From: JAEMQF01 sp963850525
GTDB lineage: Bacteria > Pseudomonadota > Gammaproteobacteria > Burkholderiales > Burkholderiaceae_C
Reading direction: 5' to 3'
Assembly (NCBI GenBank): GCA_963850525.1
Contig: CAWKLQ010000011.1
Span: 124,001-188,000, forward strand
DNA: 64,000 nucleotides
Below are positions 42,850 through 51,132 of this stretch, piece by piece. The notes below the pieces were generated by a model. It was not told the origin of the DNA, made no database searches, and worked only from the letters and a program-made list of their open reading frames with translations. A program made the position numbers and the translations under genes. The stretch's first letter is position 1; the number at the start of each line of letters is the position of its first letter.

Positions 42850-44013
42850 CTACCCGGCGACGTCCACCCACGCACCGCGTGCTTGTGAAGCGAGGCAGGC
42901 TTCGATGAAAGCCATCGTGTGCGCGCCCTCTTCGATGCGCGGGTACGGCGCGTCGGGCAGGGGCTCGCCGAACTCGCGCGCCAGGCGCTCCATCGCGACC
43001 TCGGCGTAGATGTTGGCAAAGGCTTCGCGCAGCCCCTCGGGGTGGCCGCGCGGAGTTCGGCCCGTCGCGATGATGTCGGGCGCCAGATAGGCGTCGCCGC
43101 GGCCGATGCAACGCGCCGCTTCGCCTTGCAGCGCGAGCGTCAGGTAACTCAGATTGCGGTGCGACCAGTCGAGCATGCCCTTCTCCCCGTAGACACGCAG
43201 GCGCATGTCGTTCTCGGCGCCGGCGGCCGCCTGCGTGACGGTGAAGGTGCCGCGCGCACCGCCGGTGAACTCGAGCAAGGCCGACACATGGTCGATGACC
43301 TTGCGCCCCGGCATGAGCGCGCCGGTGTCGGCCATCACGCGCGCGACGTTCTGGCCGCAGACGAAACTCGCGAGGTGTTGCGTGTGGCTGCCGATCGCGC
43401 TCATGACGAGCGCCTGGCCGCTGCGCTGCGGCTCGAGAATCCAGCGCAGCCGGTTGTTGAGTGCGCCGTCTTCGACGCGTGTCGCCAGGCCCGACTGGAT
43501 GTATTCGACTTGCACGAGCCGGATCGCGCCCAGGCGGCCCTCGCGCACGAGTTGCCGGGCGTGGCGGATCATCGGGTAGGCGGAGTAGGCGTGCGCGATC
43601 GCGAACACGCGGCCGGTGGCGCGCGTGCGTGCCACCAGGTCGAGCGCCTGGGCGTGGTCGTGCGTCACCGGTTTGTCGCAGATCACGTCCAGGCCGGCGT
43701 CGAGCGCGGCAGCGCAATACGCGTAGTGCGTGTCGTTGGGCGTCATGATCGCGACGGCGTCGATCCGGTCGGGCCGGCGCGCCTCGGCGCTCAGCATTTC
43801 GGCGACGTCGCCATAGGCGCGCGCCGGGTCCAGCCCAAGCGCGATTCCGGCGCTTCGGGAGCGCGCCGGGTCGCCCGCCGAAACCCCCGCAGTGACGCGA
43901 AACCAGCCGTCGAGTTCGGCCGCGCTGCGGTGCATCTGTCCGATCCACGACCCCGGGCCGCCACCGACGATGGCCAGGCGCAGCGGGCGGCCAAATCTTT
44001 CGCGCAAGCGCAT
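42850..44013 (-). CDS. Gfo/Idh/MocA-family oxidoreductase
   Basis: 387-residue NAD(P)-dependent dehydrogenase of sugar or polyol type. The N-terminal Rossmann domain has LRLAIVGGGPGSWIGQMHRSAA (about 11-32). The catalytic-loop EKP-equivalent is CDKPVTHD (about 110-118), with Asp in place of the usual Glu; a later HAYSAYPMIRHARQL marks the dimer/substrate domain. It ends near the acyl-CoA dehydrogenase stop (convergent, 31-base gap). The ATG at 44013 is chosen; an upstream ATG at 44058 lacks a ribosome binding site. Sugar specificity is unknown. Confidence 0.8.
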   Translation of the reverse strand: MRLRERFGRPLRLAIVGGGPGSWIGQMHRSAAELDGWFRVTAGVSAGDPARSRSAGIALGLDPARAYGDVAEMLSAEARRPDRIDAVAIMTPNDTHYAYCAAALDAGLDVICDKPVTHDHAQALDLVARTRATGRVFAIAHAYSAYPMIRHARQLVREGRLGAIRLVQVEYIQSGLATRVEDGALNNRLRWILEPQRSGQALVMSAIGSHTQHLASFVCGQNVARVMADTGALMPGRKVIDHVSALLEFTGGARGTFTVTQAAAGAENDMRLRVYGEKGMLDWSHRNLSYLTLALQGEAARCIGRGDAYLAPDIIATGRTPRGHPEGLREAFANIYAEVAMERLAREFGEPLPDAPYPRIEEGAHTMAFIEACLASQARGAWVDVAG

Positions 44014-44191
44014 GCGGGGGTCTCTCTCAAGGGGGTTGTTGTCGAGGGGCCGGGCCATGCTAACCGCTGGCGCAGCCGGGCCGCGCCCGATCGGCGTGCG
44101 CGCCTGCGGTTGCATGTCGTCACGAATGCGCGCTTACCGCACCGCGCCACGCGCCGAAAACGACGCAACCCCCTGCCCCACCGGAGACCCC

Positions 44192-45457
44192 ATGAACGCT
44201 CCCCAACCGCTCAGCGATTTTTCCGCAGCGAACCCGCACGCCCTGGCCACCATCCTCGAAGCGAGCAAGACAAAAAGCATCATCGCGTCGCGCGACATCT
44301 TCGATATTTCAGGCACCAAGCTGTGGGCGCGCGATCAGCCCGTCTCCGGCGCGTTGCAGCGCAAGCTGCTCGACCGCAAACTGCGCAACCCGCTCGAGAG
44401 CTGCCTGCTGGCCGAAGACGGCGTGACCGTCAAGACGCTTGTCCAGGCGACGCAGGCGATGCTCGACAGCGAGACGCCACTCAGCGTGTTCTTGCGCCGC
44501 CACGGCGCGAAAATCATGCGCGAGATCGCCTACCTGCCGCTGCATTCGGTGGCGCAGCTGCTGTTGACTGCAGGCCAGGCGTCGCGGCCCGAGTCGTTCG
44601 ACCACGCCGTGAAAGCGATGGCGCTGTGCGGCGGCCTGATGATCGAACACGGCGGCGCGACCGCCGACTTGCGCCTGGCGATGCTGTGCGGCCTGCTGCA
44701 CGACCTGGGCGAGATGTACATCGACCCGCGCTACGGCGAGTTCGACGCGGACCGCGCGCTCGACTTGCAGAGTTATGAACACCTCGTCGTGCACCCGCAC
44801 GTGGGCTACCTGCTGATCGCGCAGCTCACCGACTATCCGGCGACAGTGGCGCGCGCGGTGGCCGAACATCACGAGCGCCTGGACGGCTCGGGCTACCCGC
44901 ACGGCCTGCAACGCGACAAGTTGTCGCCGCTCGGTCGCTTGCTCGCCGTGACGGAAGGCTCGCTTGGCGTGCTGCGCGGCGCACGCCCGACGCTGGCACG
45001 CGTCAGCGTCGCGTTGCGCGTGATTCCCGGCGAGTTCGAACTCGGCTGGGTCGGCGGCATCTCCGACGCGGCGCGCGCCCAACCCGTGGCCCACACGGCG
45101 CTCGACACCGAAGAAGTGCAGGCGCGCCTGGCCCGGCTCGACACGGCGCTGCGCATGGCGAAGGAGAAAGTCGACGAGTTCGCCGTCAGCGCCGAGTCGC
45201 CGGCGTTTCAAGGCGCGATGACGCTCGCTCAATACCTGCTCGCGCGCCTGCGCACCGGCTGGTACGCGAGTGGCCTGTGGAGCGGCGAAGCCTTGCAGGC
45301 GCAAGACGTCGCCGAAGTCGACGCCGTCGAAGACGAGTTGTTCTTCCGCCTGCGTTCGATCGAACGCGCGGTGTTGCTGCGCGCCGGCAAGCTGGAAAGC
45401 GACGAAGCGCGGCGCCTGGACGGGTTGTGCGAGGCGTTCAGGCAAGCGGGCGCCTGA
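44192..45457 (+). CDS. HD-GYP domain protein (predicted c-di-GMP phosphodiesterase)
   Basis: 421 residues. The catalytic HD pair H170-D171 is in LLHDLGEMYID, and the HD-GYP motif is HHERLDGSGYP at residues 226-236. These residues coordinate metals in phosphodiesterases that degrade cyclic di-GMP. An N-terminal ~140-residue region (KSIIASRDIFDISGTKLWARDQPVSGALQRKLLDRKL) is common in proteobacterial HD-GYP proteins; no receiver domain is visible. The C-terminal ~150 residues are helical. ATG at 44192 follows CCGGAGA. Standalone signalling enzyme, divergent from a sugar dehydrogenase gene with no obvious functional link. Confidence 0.85.
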   Translation: MNAPQPLSDFSAANPHALATILEASKTKSIIASRDIFDISGTKLWARDQPVSGALQRKLLDRKLRNPLESCLLAEDGVTVKTLVQATQAMLDSETPLSVFLRRHGAKIMREIAYLPLHSVAQLLLTAGQASRPESFDHAVKAMALCGGLMIEHGGATADLRLAMLCGLLHDLGEMYIDPRYGEFDADRALDLQSYEHLVVHPHVGYLLIAQLTDYPATVARAVAEHHERLDGSGYPHGLQRDKLSPLGRLLAVTEGSLGVLRGARPTLARVSVALRVIPGEFELGWVGGISDAARAQPVAHTALDTEEVQARLARLDTALRMAKEKVDEFAVSAESPAFQGAMTLAQYLLARLRTGWYASGLWSGEALQAQDVAEVDAVEDELFFRLRSIERAVLLRAGKLESDEARRLDGLCEAFRQAGA

Positions 45458-45495
45458 GACGGATTCGCGTTCCGTCAGATAGAAAATTCGGTCTG

Positions 45496-45955
45496 CTTTC
45501 GGCCCGTTGCTGACGTTCGCGCCGTCGTGCGTGCAGAGGTCGAGAAAGGGCAGGTGGCCCGGGGTACGTTCTCCGGCCCCACGCTCGCGGGGCACCGTGA
45601 TCTGCCTGCAAGCGTGGCGCCATCAACACCGTGTTCTCTTGTCCAGGTTGAGGACACCGCGAATGGGGGCCTGCGCCCATACCCCAGGCCACCTACCCCG
45701 GCACCCGGGCGGCATGCGAAGGCGCGGCAGGCTACGGTCGTGTACAGCAGGGCGGTGGTGGTGCCCCCGGGCGCAGGACCCATTCGCGGTGTCTGCCAAC
45801 CGGCGCAGCGACCATCCCGTGTTGAGGCGGCGTCGCTTGGCGCCTCTGAACGGTGCCCCGCGAGCGTGGGCCGGAGCACGGGGGCGCCGCCGCCGCCCTG
45901 GCGTCGCAACCCTCGCAGGAAGCTCGCGCCGAACGGCAGCAACGGGCCGCAAGCC
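45496..45955. repeat. ~460-bp imperfect inverted repeat, noncoding
   Basis: The 574-base gap between the HD-GYP gene and icmF holds a large imperfect palindrome. Matching pairs, left versus right on the opposite strand, are CTTTCGGCCCGTTGCTGACG (45497) with its counterpart near 45950; CCACGCTCGCGGGGCACCG (45580s) with a near match at 45850-45875; and ACACCGCGAATGGG (45655) with a match near 45780-45800. The centre is about 45700-45740. The outer motif also appears in the 34.5-34.75 kb repeat. Open frames across it are in low-complexity shadow style. Possible mobile or folded noncoding element; no known RNA family recognised. Confidence 0.65.
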
Positions 45956-45985
45956 GCCAGTGCCGCGATGCCCTCAAACATCCGT

Positions 45986-46014
45986 GCATATTGAACATGT
46001 CACGTTCAATATGC
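45986..46014. terminator. AT-rich 11-bp stem-loop downstream of icmF
   Basis: GCATATTGAAC and GTTCAATATGC are exact reverse complements around a 7-base loop (ATGTCAC). It lies 17 bases after the icmF stop on the minus strand and at the end of the inverted-repeat region. The stem is AT-rich and no long T run follows, so it is either an intrinsic-like terminator, a 3' stabiliser or a protein-binding site. Confidence 0.45.
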
Positions 46015-46031
46015 CAGGATCGTTCGACGCG

Positions 46032-49000
46032 CTACATGCTCCGCCGGTACTGCCCACCCACCTCGAACAGCGCGTTCGTGATCTGCCCGAGCGAGCACAC
46101 GCGCACCGCGTCCATCAGCAGCTCGAAGACGTTGCGGTCGTCGATTACCGCCTGCTTGAGGCGCTGCAACATCGCCGGTGCCGCCTGCGCGTGACGCGCC
46201 TGGAAGTCGGCCAAGCGCTTCAGCTGCGACTGCTTTTCTTCTTCGGTCGAACGCGCCAGCGTCAGCACCTTGGGCGTCGAGTCACCGTGCGGGTTGCGGA
46301 AGGTGTTGACGCCGACGATGGGGTACTCGCCGGTGTGCTTCTGCATTTCGTAGTGCATCGACTCTTCCTGAATCTTGCCGCGCTGGTAGCCGGTTTCCAT
46401 GGCGCCGAGCACGCCGCCGCGCTCGGTGATCTTCTCGAATTCGCCGAGCACCGCTTCTTCGACGAGTTCGGTCAACTCGTCGATGACGAAGGCGCCCTGG
46501 TTCGGGTTTTCGCATTTTGCGAGGCCCCACTCGCGGTTGATGATCAGCTGAATCGCCATCGCGCGGCGCACGCTCTCTTCAGTGGGTGTCGTGATCGCCT
46601 CGTCGTACGCGTTCGTGTGCAGCGAGTTGCAGTTGTCGTAGACGGCGATCAGCGCCTGCAGCGTCGTGCGGATGTCGTTGAACTGGATCTCCTGCGCGTG
46701 CAGGCTGCGCCCGCTCGTCTGCACGTGGTATTTGAGCTTCTGGCTGCGTTCGTTGGCGCCGTAGCGCTCGCGCATCGCCACCGCCCAGATGCGCCGCGCG
46801 ACGCGGCCCATCACGGTGTATTCCGGGTCCATGCCGTTGCTGAAGAAGAAGCTCAGATTCGGTGCGAAGTCGTCGACGTGCATGCCGCGCGCAAGATACG
46901 CCTCGACGAAGGTGAAGCCGTTACTCAGCGTGAACGCGAGCTGGCTGATCGGGTTCGCGCCGGCTTCGGCGATGTGGTAACCCGAGATCGACACGGAGTA
47001 GAAGTTGCGCACGTCGTGGTGCACGAAGTACTGCGCGATGTCGCCCATCACCTTGAGGGAAAACTCGGTCGAGAAAATGCACGTGTTCTGGCCCTGATCC
47101 TCTTTCAGGATGTCGGCCTGCACCGTGCCGCGCACGTTGGCAAAAACCCATTCGCGAATCTTCTGGCCTTCCGTGTCGGTGGGCTCGCGCTGGTTGTCCA
47201 CCCGAAACTTGTCGAGGTTCTGGTCGATCGCGGTGTTCATGAACATCGCCAGGATCGTCGGCGCCGGGCCGTTGATCGTCATGCTCACGCTGGTCGCCGG
47301 GTTCGTCAGGTCAAAGCCCGAATACAGGACTTTCATGTCGTCGAGGGTCGCGATCGAGACGCCCGAATTGCCGACCTTGCCGTAGATGTCGGGGCGCGGA
47401 TCGGGGTCGTTGCCGTACAGCGTCACCGAGTCGAACGCGGTGGACAGGCGCTTGGCGGGGGTCCCTGCGCTGAGCAACTGAAAACGCTTGTTGGTGCGAA
47501 ACGCGTCGCCTTCGCCGGCGAACATGCGGGTCGGGTCTTCGCCTTCACGCTTGAAGGCGAAGGTGCCGGCGGTGTACGGGAAGCTGCCCGGAACGTTGTC
47601 GAGCATCAGCCACTTCAGGACTTCGCCATCGTCTTCATACTGCGGCAGCGACACTTTGCGAATCTTGTTGCCCGACAGCGTCGTGTGCGTGAGCGCCGTG
47701 CGAAGCTCCTTGTCGCGAATCTTCACGACGTATTCGTCACCCGCATAAGCCGCCTGCATTTGCGGCCACATCGCGAGCAGCTTGCGCGCGTCGGCGTCAA
47801 GTCGCCCTTCGCGTTCTTCGGCGAGGTTGATCGCGGCTTCGGCAGCGCGTGGTTTGTCGGGCTTGCCCACCGCGAGCATGCGCGCCGCGCCGCGCAGCTG
47901 CTGGATTTCGCGCGCAAGCAGGGCCTGGGAACGCGCGCGGTTCTTGTAGCCGCGCAGCGTGTCGGCGATATCGGCGAGGTAACGCGCGCGTGCGCCGGGA
48001 ACGATCGCCGTCTGGTTCGTGCTGTGGCGCACGCCGACCTTCGGCAGGCTGCCTGACGTCACGTTCAGGCCCAAGGCGGCCAGGCGCGGCAGCAACGCCT
48101 GGTAGAGCGCCGTCACGCCGTCGTCGTTGAAACGGCTCGCCATCGTGCCGAACACCGGCATCGTGTCGGGCGACGCCTTGAACGCCTCGCGGTTGCGCTG
48201 CACTTGTTTGGCGACGTCGCGCAGCGCGTCGGCAGCGCCACGGCGGTCGAACTTGTTGATTGCGACGAACTCGGCGAAGTCGAGCATGTCGATCTTTTCC
48301 AGCTGGCTCGCCGCGCCGTATTCGGGCGTCATCACGTAGAGCGAGGAGTCGACGAGCGGAACGATCGCCGCATCGCCCTGGCCGATTCCCGAGGTCTCGA
48401 CGACGATCAGGTCAAAGCCGGCGCATTTGCAAGCCGCGAGCACGTCGGGCAGCGCCTGGCTGATCTCGCTGCCACCCCCCTGGGCGGCGTTGCGCGTCGC
48501 CAGGCTGCGCATGTAGACGCGCGCGCCCGCTTCGCCCCACGGCGAAATCGCGTTCATGCGAATCCGGTCGCCGAGCAGCGCGCCGCCGCTCTTGCGCCGG
48601 CTCGGGTCGATCGAGATCACGGCGATGCGCAAGGCGTCGCCCTGGTCCAAGCGCAGGCGCCGGATCAACTCGTCGGTCAGGCTCGACTTGCCCGCGCCGC
48701 CGGTGCCGGTAACGCCGAGCACGGGAATCTTGCGCGCCGCTGCCGTGGCAAGAATCGCCTGGCGCAGCGCCGCATCGGCCTTGCCGTTTTCCAGCGCCGT
48801 GATCGCCTGTGCCAGGGCGCGCCAGGCGGCGTCGCCGTGGCCCTGCAATGCGCTCACGTCTTTGGGTGCGTGCTGCGCCAGATCATGATCGCAGCGCATC
48901 ACCATTTCGCCGATCATCCCGGCCAAGCCCATGCGCTGGCCGTCTTCGGGGCTGTAAATGCGCGCCACTCCGTAGGCCTGCAGCTCGGCGATTTCCGGGG

Positions 49001-49340
49001 GCACGATGACACCGCCGCCGCCGCCGAACACCTGGATGTGCGCCCCGCCACGGCGCTGCAGCAGATCGATCATGTACTTGAAGTATTCGAGATGCCCGCC
49101 CTGGTAGCTGCTGATCGCGATGCCTTGCACGTCTTCCTGCAACGCCGCCGTCACGACTTCGTCGACCGAGCGGTTGTGGCCGAGGTGCACAACTTCAGCA
49201 CCCATGCCCTGCAGCATGCGCCGCATGATGTTGATCGCGGCGTCGTGGCCGTCGAATAGCGACGCGGCGGTGACCAGGCGCACCTTGTGCGTCGGGCGAT
49301 AGTCGGCCAGGGCCTTGAATTCGGCGGAAAGATCGGTCAC
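46032..49340 (-). CDS. icmF: fused isobutyryl-CoA mutase IcmF
   Basis: 1102-residue adenosylcobalamin enzyme that interconverts isobutyryl-CoA and butyryl-CoA (some IcmFs also act on isovaleryl/pivalyl-CoA), with its own G-protein chaperone. N-terminal B12 domain with cobalt ligand H32 in DGHD; MeaB-like GTPase with VLGVTGTGGAGKSSLTDEL (about 215); C-terminal mutase barrel. Two specificity positions separate it from methylmalonyl-CoA mutase: F594 in GTFAFK where MCM has Tyr, and Q751 in GQNT where MCM has Arg. The GTG at 49340 follows AAGGAGA. A 16-base palindrome at 49397-49412 lies in its promoter region. Confidence 0.92.
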   Translation of the reverse strand: MTDLSAEFKALADYRPTHKVRLVTAASLFDGHDAAINIMRRMLQGMGAEVVHLGHNRSVDEVVTAALQEDVQGIAISSYQGGHLEYFKYMIDLLQRRGGAHIQVFGGGGGVIVPPEIAELQAYGVARIYSPEDGQRMGLAGMIGEMVMRCDHDLAQHAPKDVSALQGHGDAAWRALAQAITALENGKADAALRQAILATAAARKIPVLGVTGTGGAGKSSLTDELIRRLRLDQGDALRIAVISIDPSRRKSGGALLGDRIRMNAISPWGEAGARVYMRSLATRNAAQGGGSEISQALPDVLAACKCAGFDLIVVETSGIGQGDAAIVPLVDSSLYVMTPEYGAASQLEKIDMLDFAEFVAINKFDRRGAADALRDVAKQVQRNREAFKASPDTMPVFGTMASRFNDDGVTALYQALLPRLAALGLNVTSGSLPKVGVRHSTNQTAIVPGARARYLADIADTLRGYKNRARSQALLAREIQQLRGAARMLAVGKPDKPRAAEAAINLAEEREGRLDADARKLLAMWPQMQAAYAGDEYVVKIRDKELRTALTHTTLSGNKIRKVSLPQYEDDGEVLKWLMLDNVPGSFPYTAGTFAFKREGEDPTRMFAGEGDAFRTNKRFQLLSAGTPAKRLSTAFDSVTLYGNDPDPRPDIYGKVGNSGVSIATLDDMKVLYSGFDLTNPATSVSMTINGPAPTILAMFMNTAIDQNLDKFRVDNQREPTDTEGQKIREWVFANVRGTVQADILKEDQGQNTCIFSTEFSLKVMGDIAQYFVHHDVRNFYSVSISGYHIAEAGANPISQLAFTLSNGFTFVEAYLARGMHVDDFAPNLSFFFSNGMDPEYTVMGRVARRIWAVAMRERYGANERSQKLKYHVQTSGRSLHAQEIQFNDIRTTLQALIAVYDNCNSLHTNAYDEAITTPTEESVRRAMAIQLIINREWGLAKCENPNQGAFVIDELTELVEEAVLGEFEKITERGGVLGAMETGYQRGKIQEESMHYEMQKHTGEYPIVGVNTFRNPHGDSTPKVLTLARSTEEEKQSQLKRLADFQARHAQAAPAMLQRLKQAVIDDRNVFELLMDAVRVCSLGQITNALFEVGGQYRRSM

Positions 49341-49396
49341 GCGGGATCTCCTTGGGCAGCGCGGGCGCCGCGGCAGGCCGGACATCGGCTGCGCAA

Positions 49397-49412
49397 TTGA
49401 CGTATACGTCAA
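49397..49412. promoter_or_regulatory. 16-bp perfect palindrome upstream of icmF
   Basis: TTGACGTATACGTCAA, 57 bases before the icmF start. The form resembles operators of TetR or MerR regulators of branched-chain acyl-CoA breakdown, such as LiuR-type sites with the ACGT half-sites. On the icmF strand it also begins with TTGACG, which could serve as a -35 box, so a bound repressor would block it. No regulator gene is adjacent. The plus-strand neighbour begins at about 49.64 kb, so control of that gene too is possible. Confidence 0.6.
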
Positions 49413-49634
49413 CTTGCAGTGTAGCGCGACACCTGTGCGCGGCGCGCCTGCGCGTGGGCACCCTGCCGGGTTCACCCCGGGCGCCGTGACCCAGCCCGAT
49501 CGGGCATGCCCGACCCCGAACACCGGGCACGCATTCAGACGGGCTGCCGGGCCCAAAGCCCGCCAATCGCGGCACAATCCCGCCGGATGCGCTAGTGCGA
49601 GCTGTCCGACGCCGAGCCGCCCTCACAACAAGAG

Positions 49635-50315
49635 GTGGAGACCCGATTGCACACCGACCTGATTCCAGCCAAAACCCGCGCCGGCCTGGCCGAGCTGTCG
49701 GCGCCGCGGCGCCGCGTGAGCCAGCGCCATCGAACCCTGCTGCACCTCGTCGACGGGCGCCGCAGCGAACCGCAAGTGCGCGACATGGCCACTCAGGCAG
49801 GTGTTCCCCTCACCTGTTTCGCCGACCTGCTGACGCTGGGTTTGATTGAACTGCGCGCGCCGGCGGCGCAGCGCGATAGCGCGCCCTTGCGCCCCGCCGC
49901 CTTGAGCGTCAGTGGCGCGGCCATCTGGCGCGACGCCTCCGGCGTCGACTCCGAATTGCCCGCTTCGCGCACCTTGCCTCCCGTCAGCGGTTTCCCGGAC
50001 TCGCTCACCAGCGAGCCGGTCACGCCGTCGTCCTGGTTTCAGACCGATCCCCTGGAGCACCAACCTGCCGACGACGCGCTCGAGCGCGCCCGCGAAATCC
50101 TTCTGAAGACGCTGCGCGCCGAAGCGCCTTGGGCCGGCTCGTTGACCTCGCTGCGCCTGCGCCGCGCGCGCTCGCGCGAAGACCTGCGCCCGCTGATCGA
50201 AGAAGTCGAGGCGCGCGTCTACCAGCGGCGCCGCAGCTTGAGCGCGACGCTGGCGCTGCAGCAGGCGCGCACCTTGCTCACCGGGCCGCGCGGGCTCACC
50301 TGGGTCTCGCGTTGA
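49635..50315 (+). CDS. hypothetical protein upstream of coaX
   Basis: About 226 residues, family not recognised. The N-terminus (TDLIPAKTRAGLAELSAPRRRVSQRHRTLLHLVDGRRSEPQVRDMATQAG) looks helical and may be a winged-helix-like fold; then a Ser/Pro-rich linker (about 95-140). The C-terminus RSREDLRPLIEEVEARVYQRRRSLSATLALQQARTLLTG is helical and basic. The start is uncertain: GTG at 49635, or TTG at 49647, the latter with GGAG 6 bases upstream. It is divergent from icmF, and its stop is 25 bases before coaX. In related genomes birA often occupies this place; this is not birA. Confidence 0.6.
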   Translation: METRLHTDLIPAKTRAGLAELSAPRRRVSQRHRTLLHLVDGRRSEPQVRDMATQAGVPLTCFADLLTLGLIELRAPAAQRDSAPLRPAALSVSGAAIWRDASGVDSELPASRTLPPVSGFPDSLTSEPVTPSSWFQTDPLEHQPADDALERAREILLKTLRAEAPWAGSLTSLRLRRARSREDLRPLIEEVEARVYQRRRSLSATLALQQARTLLTGPRGLTWVSR

Positions 50316-50340
50316 GCGCAGCTGCGGCGCCGATGCCATC

Positions 50341-51108
50341 ATGACCTTCCTCGCGCTCGACGTCGGCAACACCCGGCTCAAATGGGGCCTGTACGACGCG
50401 CCCCGCCCCGGCGCCCACATGCTGGCGCACGGCGCCGTGTTTCTCGAGACCATCGACACCCTGGCCGAAACCGACTGGCGCGCGCTGCCGGCGCCGGCCA
50501 GCCTGCTCGGTTGTGTTGTCGCGGGGGACGGCGTCAAGCGGCGCGTTGAAGAGCAGCTCGAGCTGTGGGAACTCGAGCCGCGCTGGGTCGTTCCAGCCGC
50601 GCACGCGTGCGGCGTCACGAACGGCTACGACCATCCGGTGCGCCTGGGCGTGGACCGCTGGGTCGCGCTCATCGGCGCACGCAGCCACGTGCTGGCGCGA
50701 GGTGCGGCGCGCCCCGCGCTGGTCGTGATGGTCGGCACCGCGGTCACGGTCGACGCGCTTGACGCCGACGGCAAGTTCCTCGGTGGCCTGATCCTGCCCG
50801 GCTTCGGCCTGATGCTGCGCGCCCTGGAAATGGGCACCGCCGGGCTCAAGGCGCCCACCGGCGAGGCCGTCGACTTCCCGACGAACACGAGCGACGCATT
50901 GATGAGCGGCGGCGCCGACGCCATCGCCGGCGCGGTCGAGCGAATGCACCGCAAGCTGAAGCTGCGCACCGGCCAGGCGCCGCTCGTCCTGATGTCGGGG
51001 GGTGCGGCCGTCAAGCTGGCGCCGATCACCGAACTCGAGCTGGAGACGGTAGAGACGCTGATCTTCGAAGGCCTGCTTTGTCTGGAGGCGGCGCGTTCGC
51101 CGCTCTGA
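50341..51108 (+). CDS. coaX: type III pantothenate kinase
   Basis: 255 residues. First step of coenzyme A synthesis: ATP plus pantothenate to 4-phosphopantothenate in the cytoplasm. Type III enzymes belong to the acetate/sugar kinase (ASKHA) fold, seen here in the phosphate motif FLALDVGNTRLKWGLYD (residues 3-19), DRWVALIGARSHV (about 103) and VMVGTAVTVDALDADGKFLGGLILPGFGLM (about 128-157). Length is normal. Short ATG start at 50341 right after the upstream gene, suggesting one transcript. It is convergent with hslU. Confidence 0.92.
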   Translation: MTFLALDVGNTRLKWGLYDAPRPGAHMLAHGAVFLETIDTLAETDWRALPAPASLLGCVVAGDGVKRRVEEQLELWELEPRWVVPAAHACGVTNGYDHPVRLGVDRWVALIGARSHVLARGAARPALVVMVGTAVTVDALDADGKFLGGLILPGFGLMLRALEMGTAGLKAPTGEAVDFPTNTSDALMSGGADAIAGAVERMHRKLKLRTGQAPLVLMSGGAAVKLAPITELELETVETLIFEGLLCLEAARSPL

Positions 51109-51132
51109 TCGGGCGCCCGGACGGCGCAGCGC

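Noticed and set aside
45507..48056. An 849-codon plus-strand open frame opposite icmF
   Set aside because: Antisense to highly conserved icmF sequence and without a ribosome binding site.
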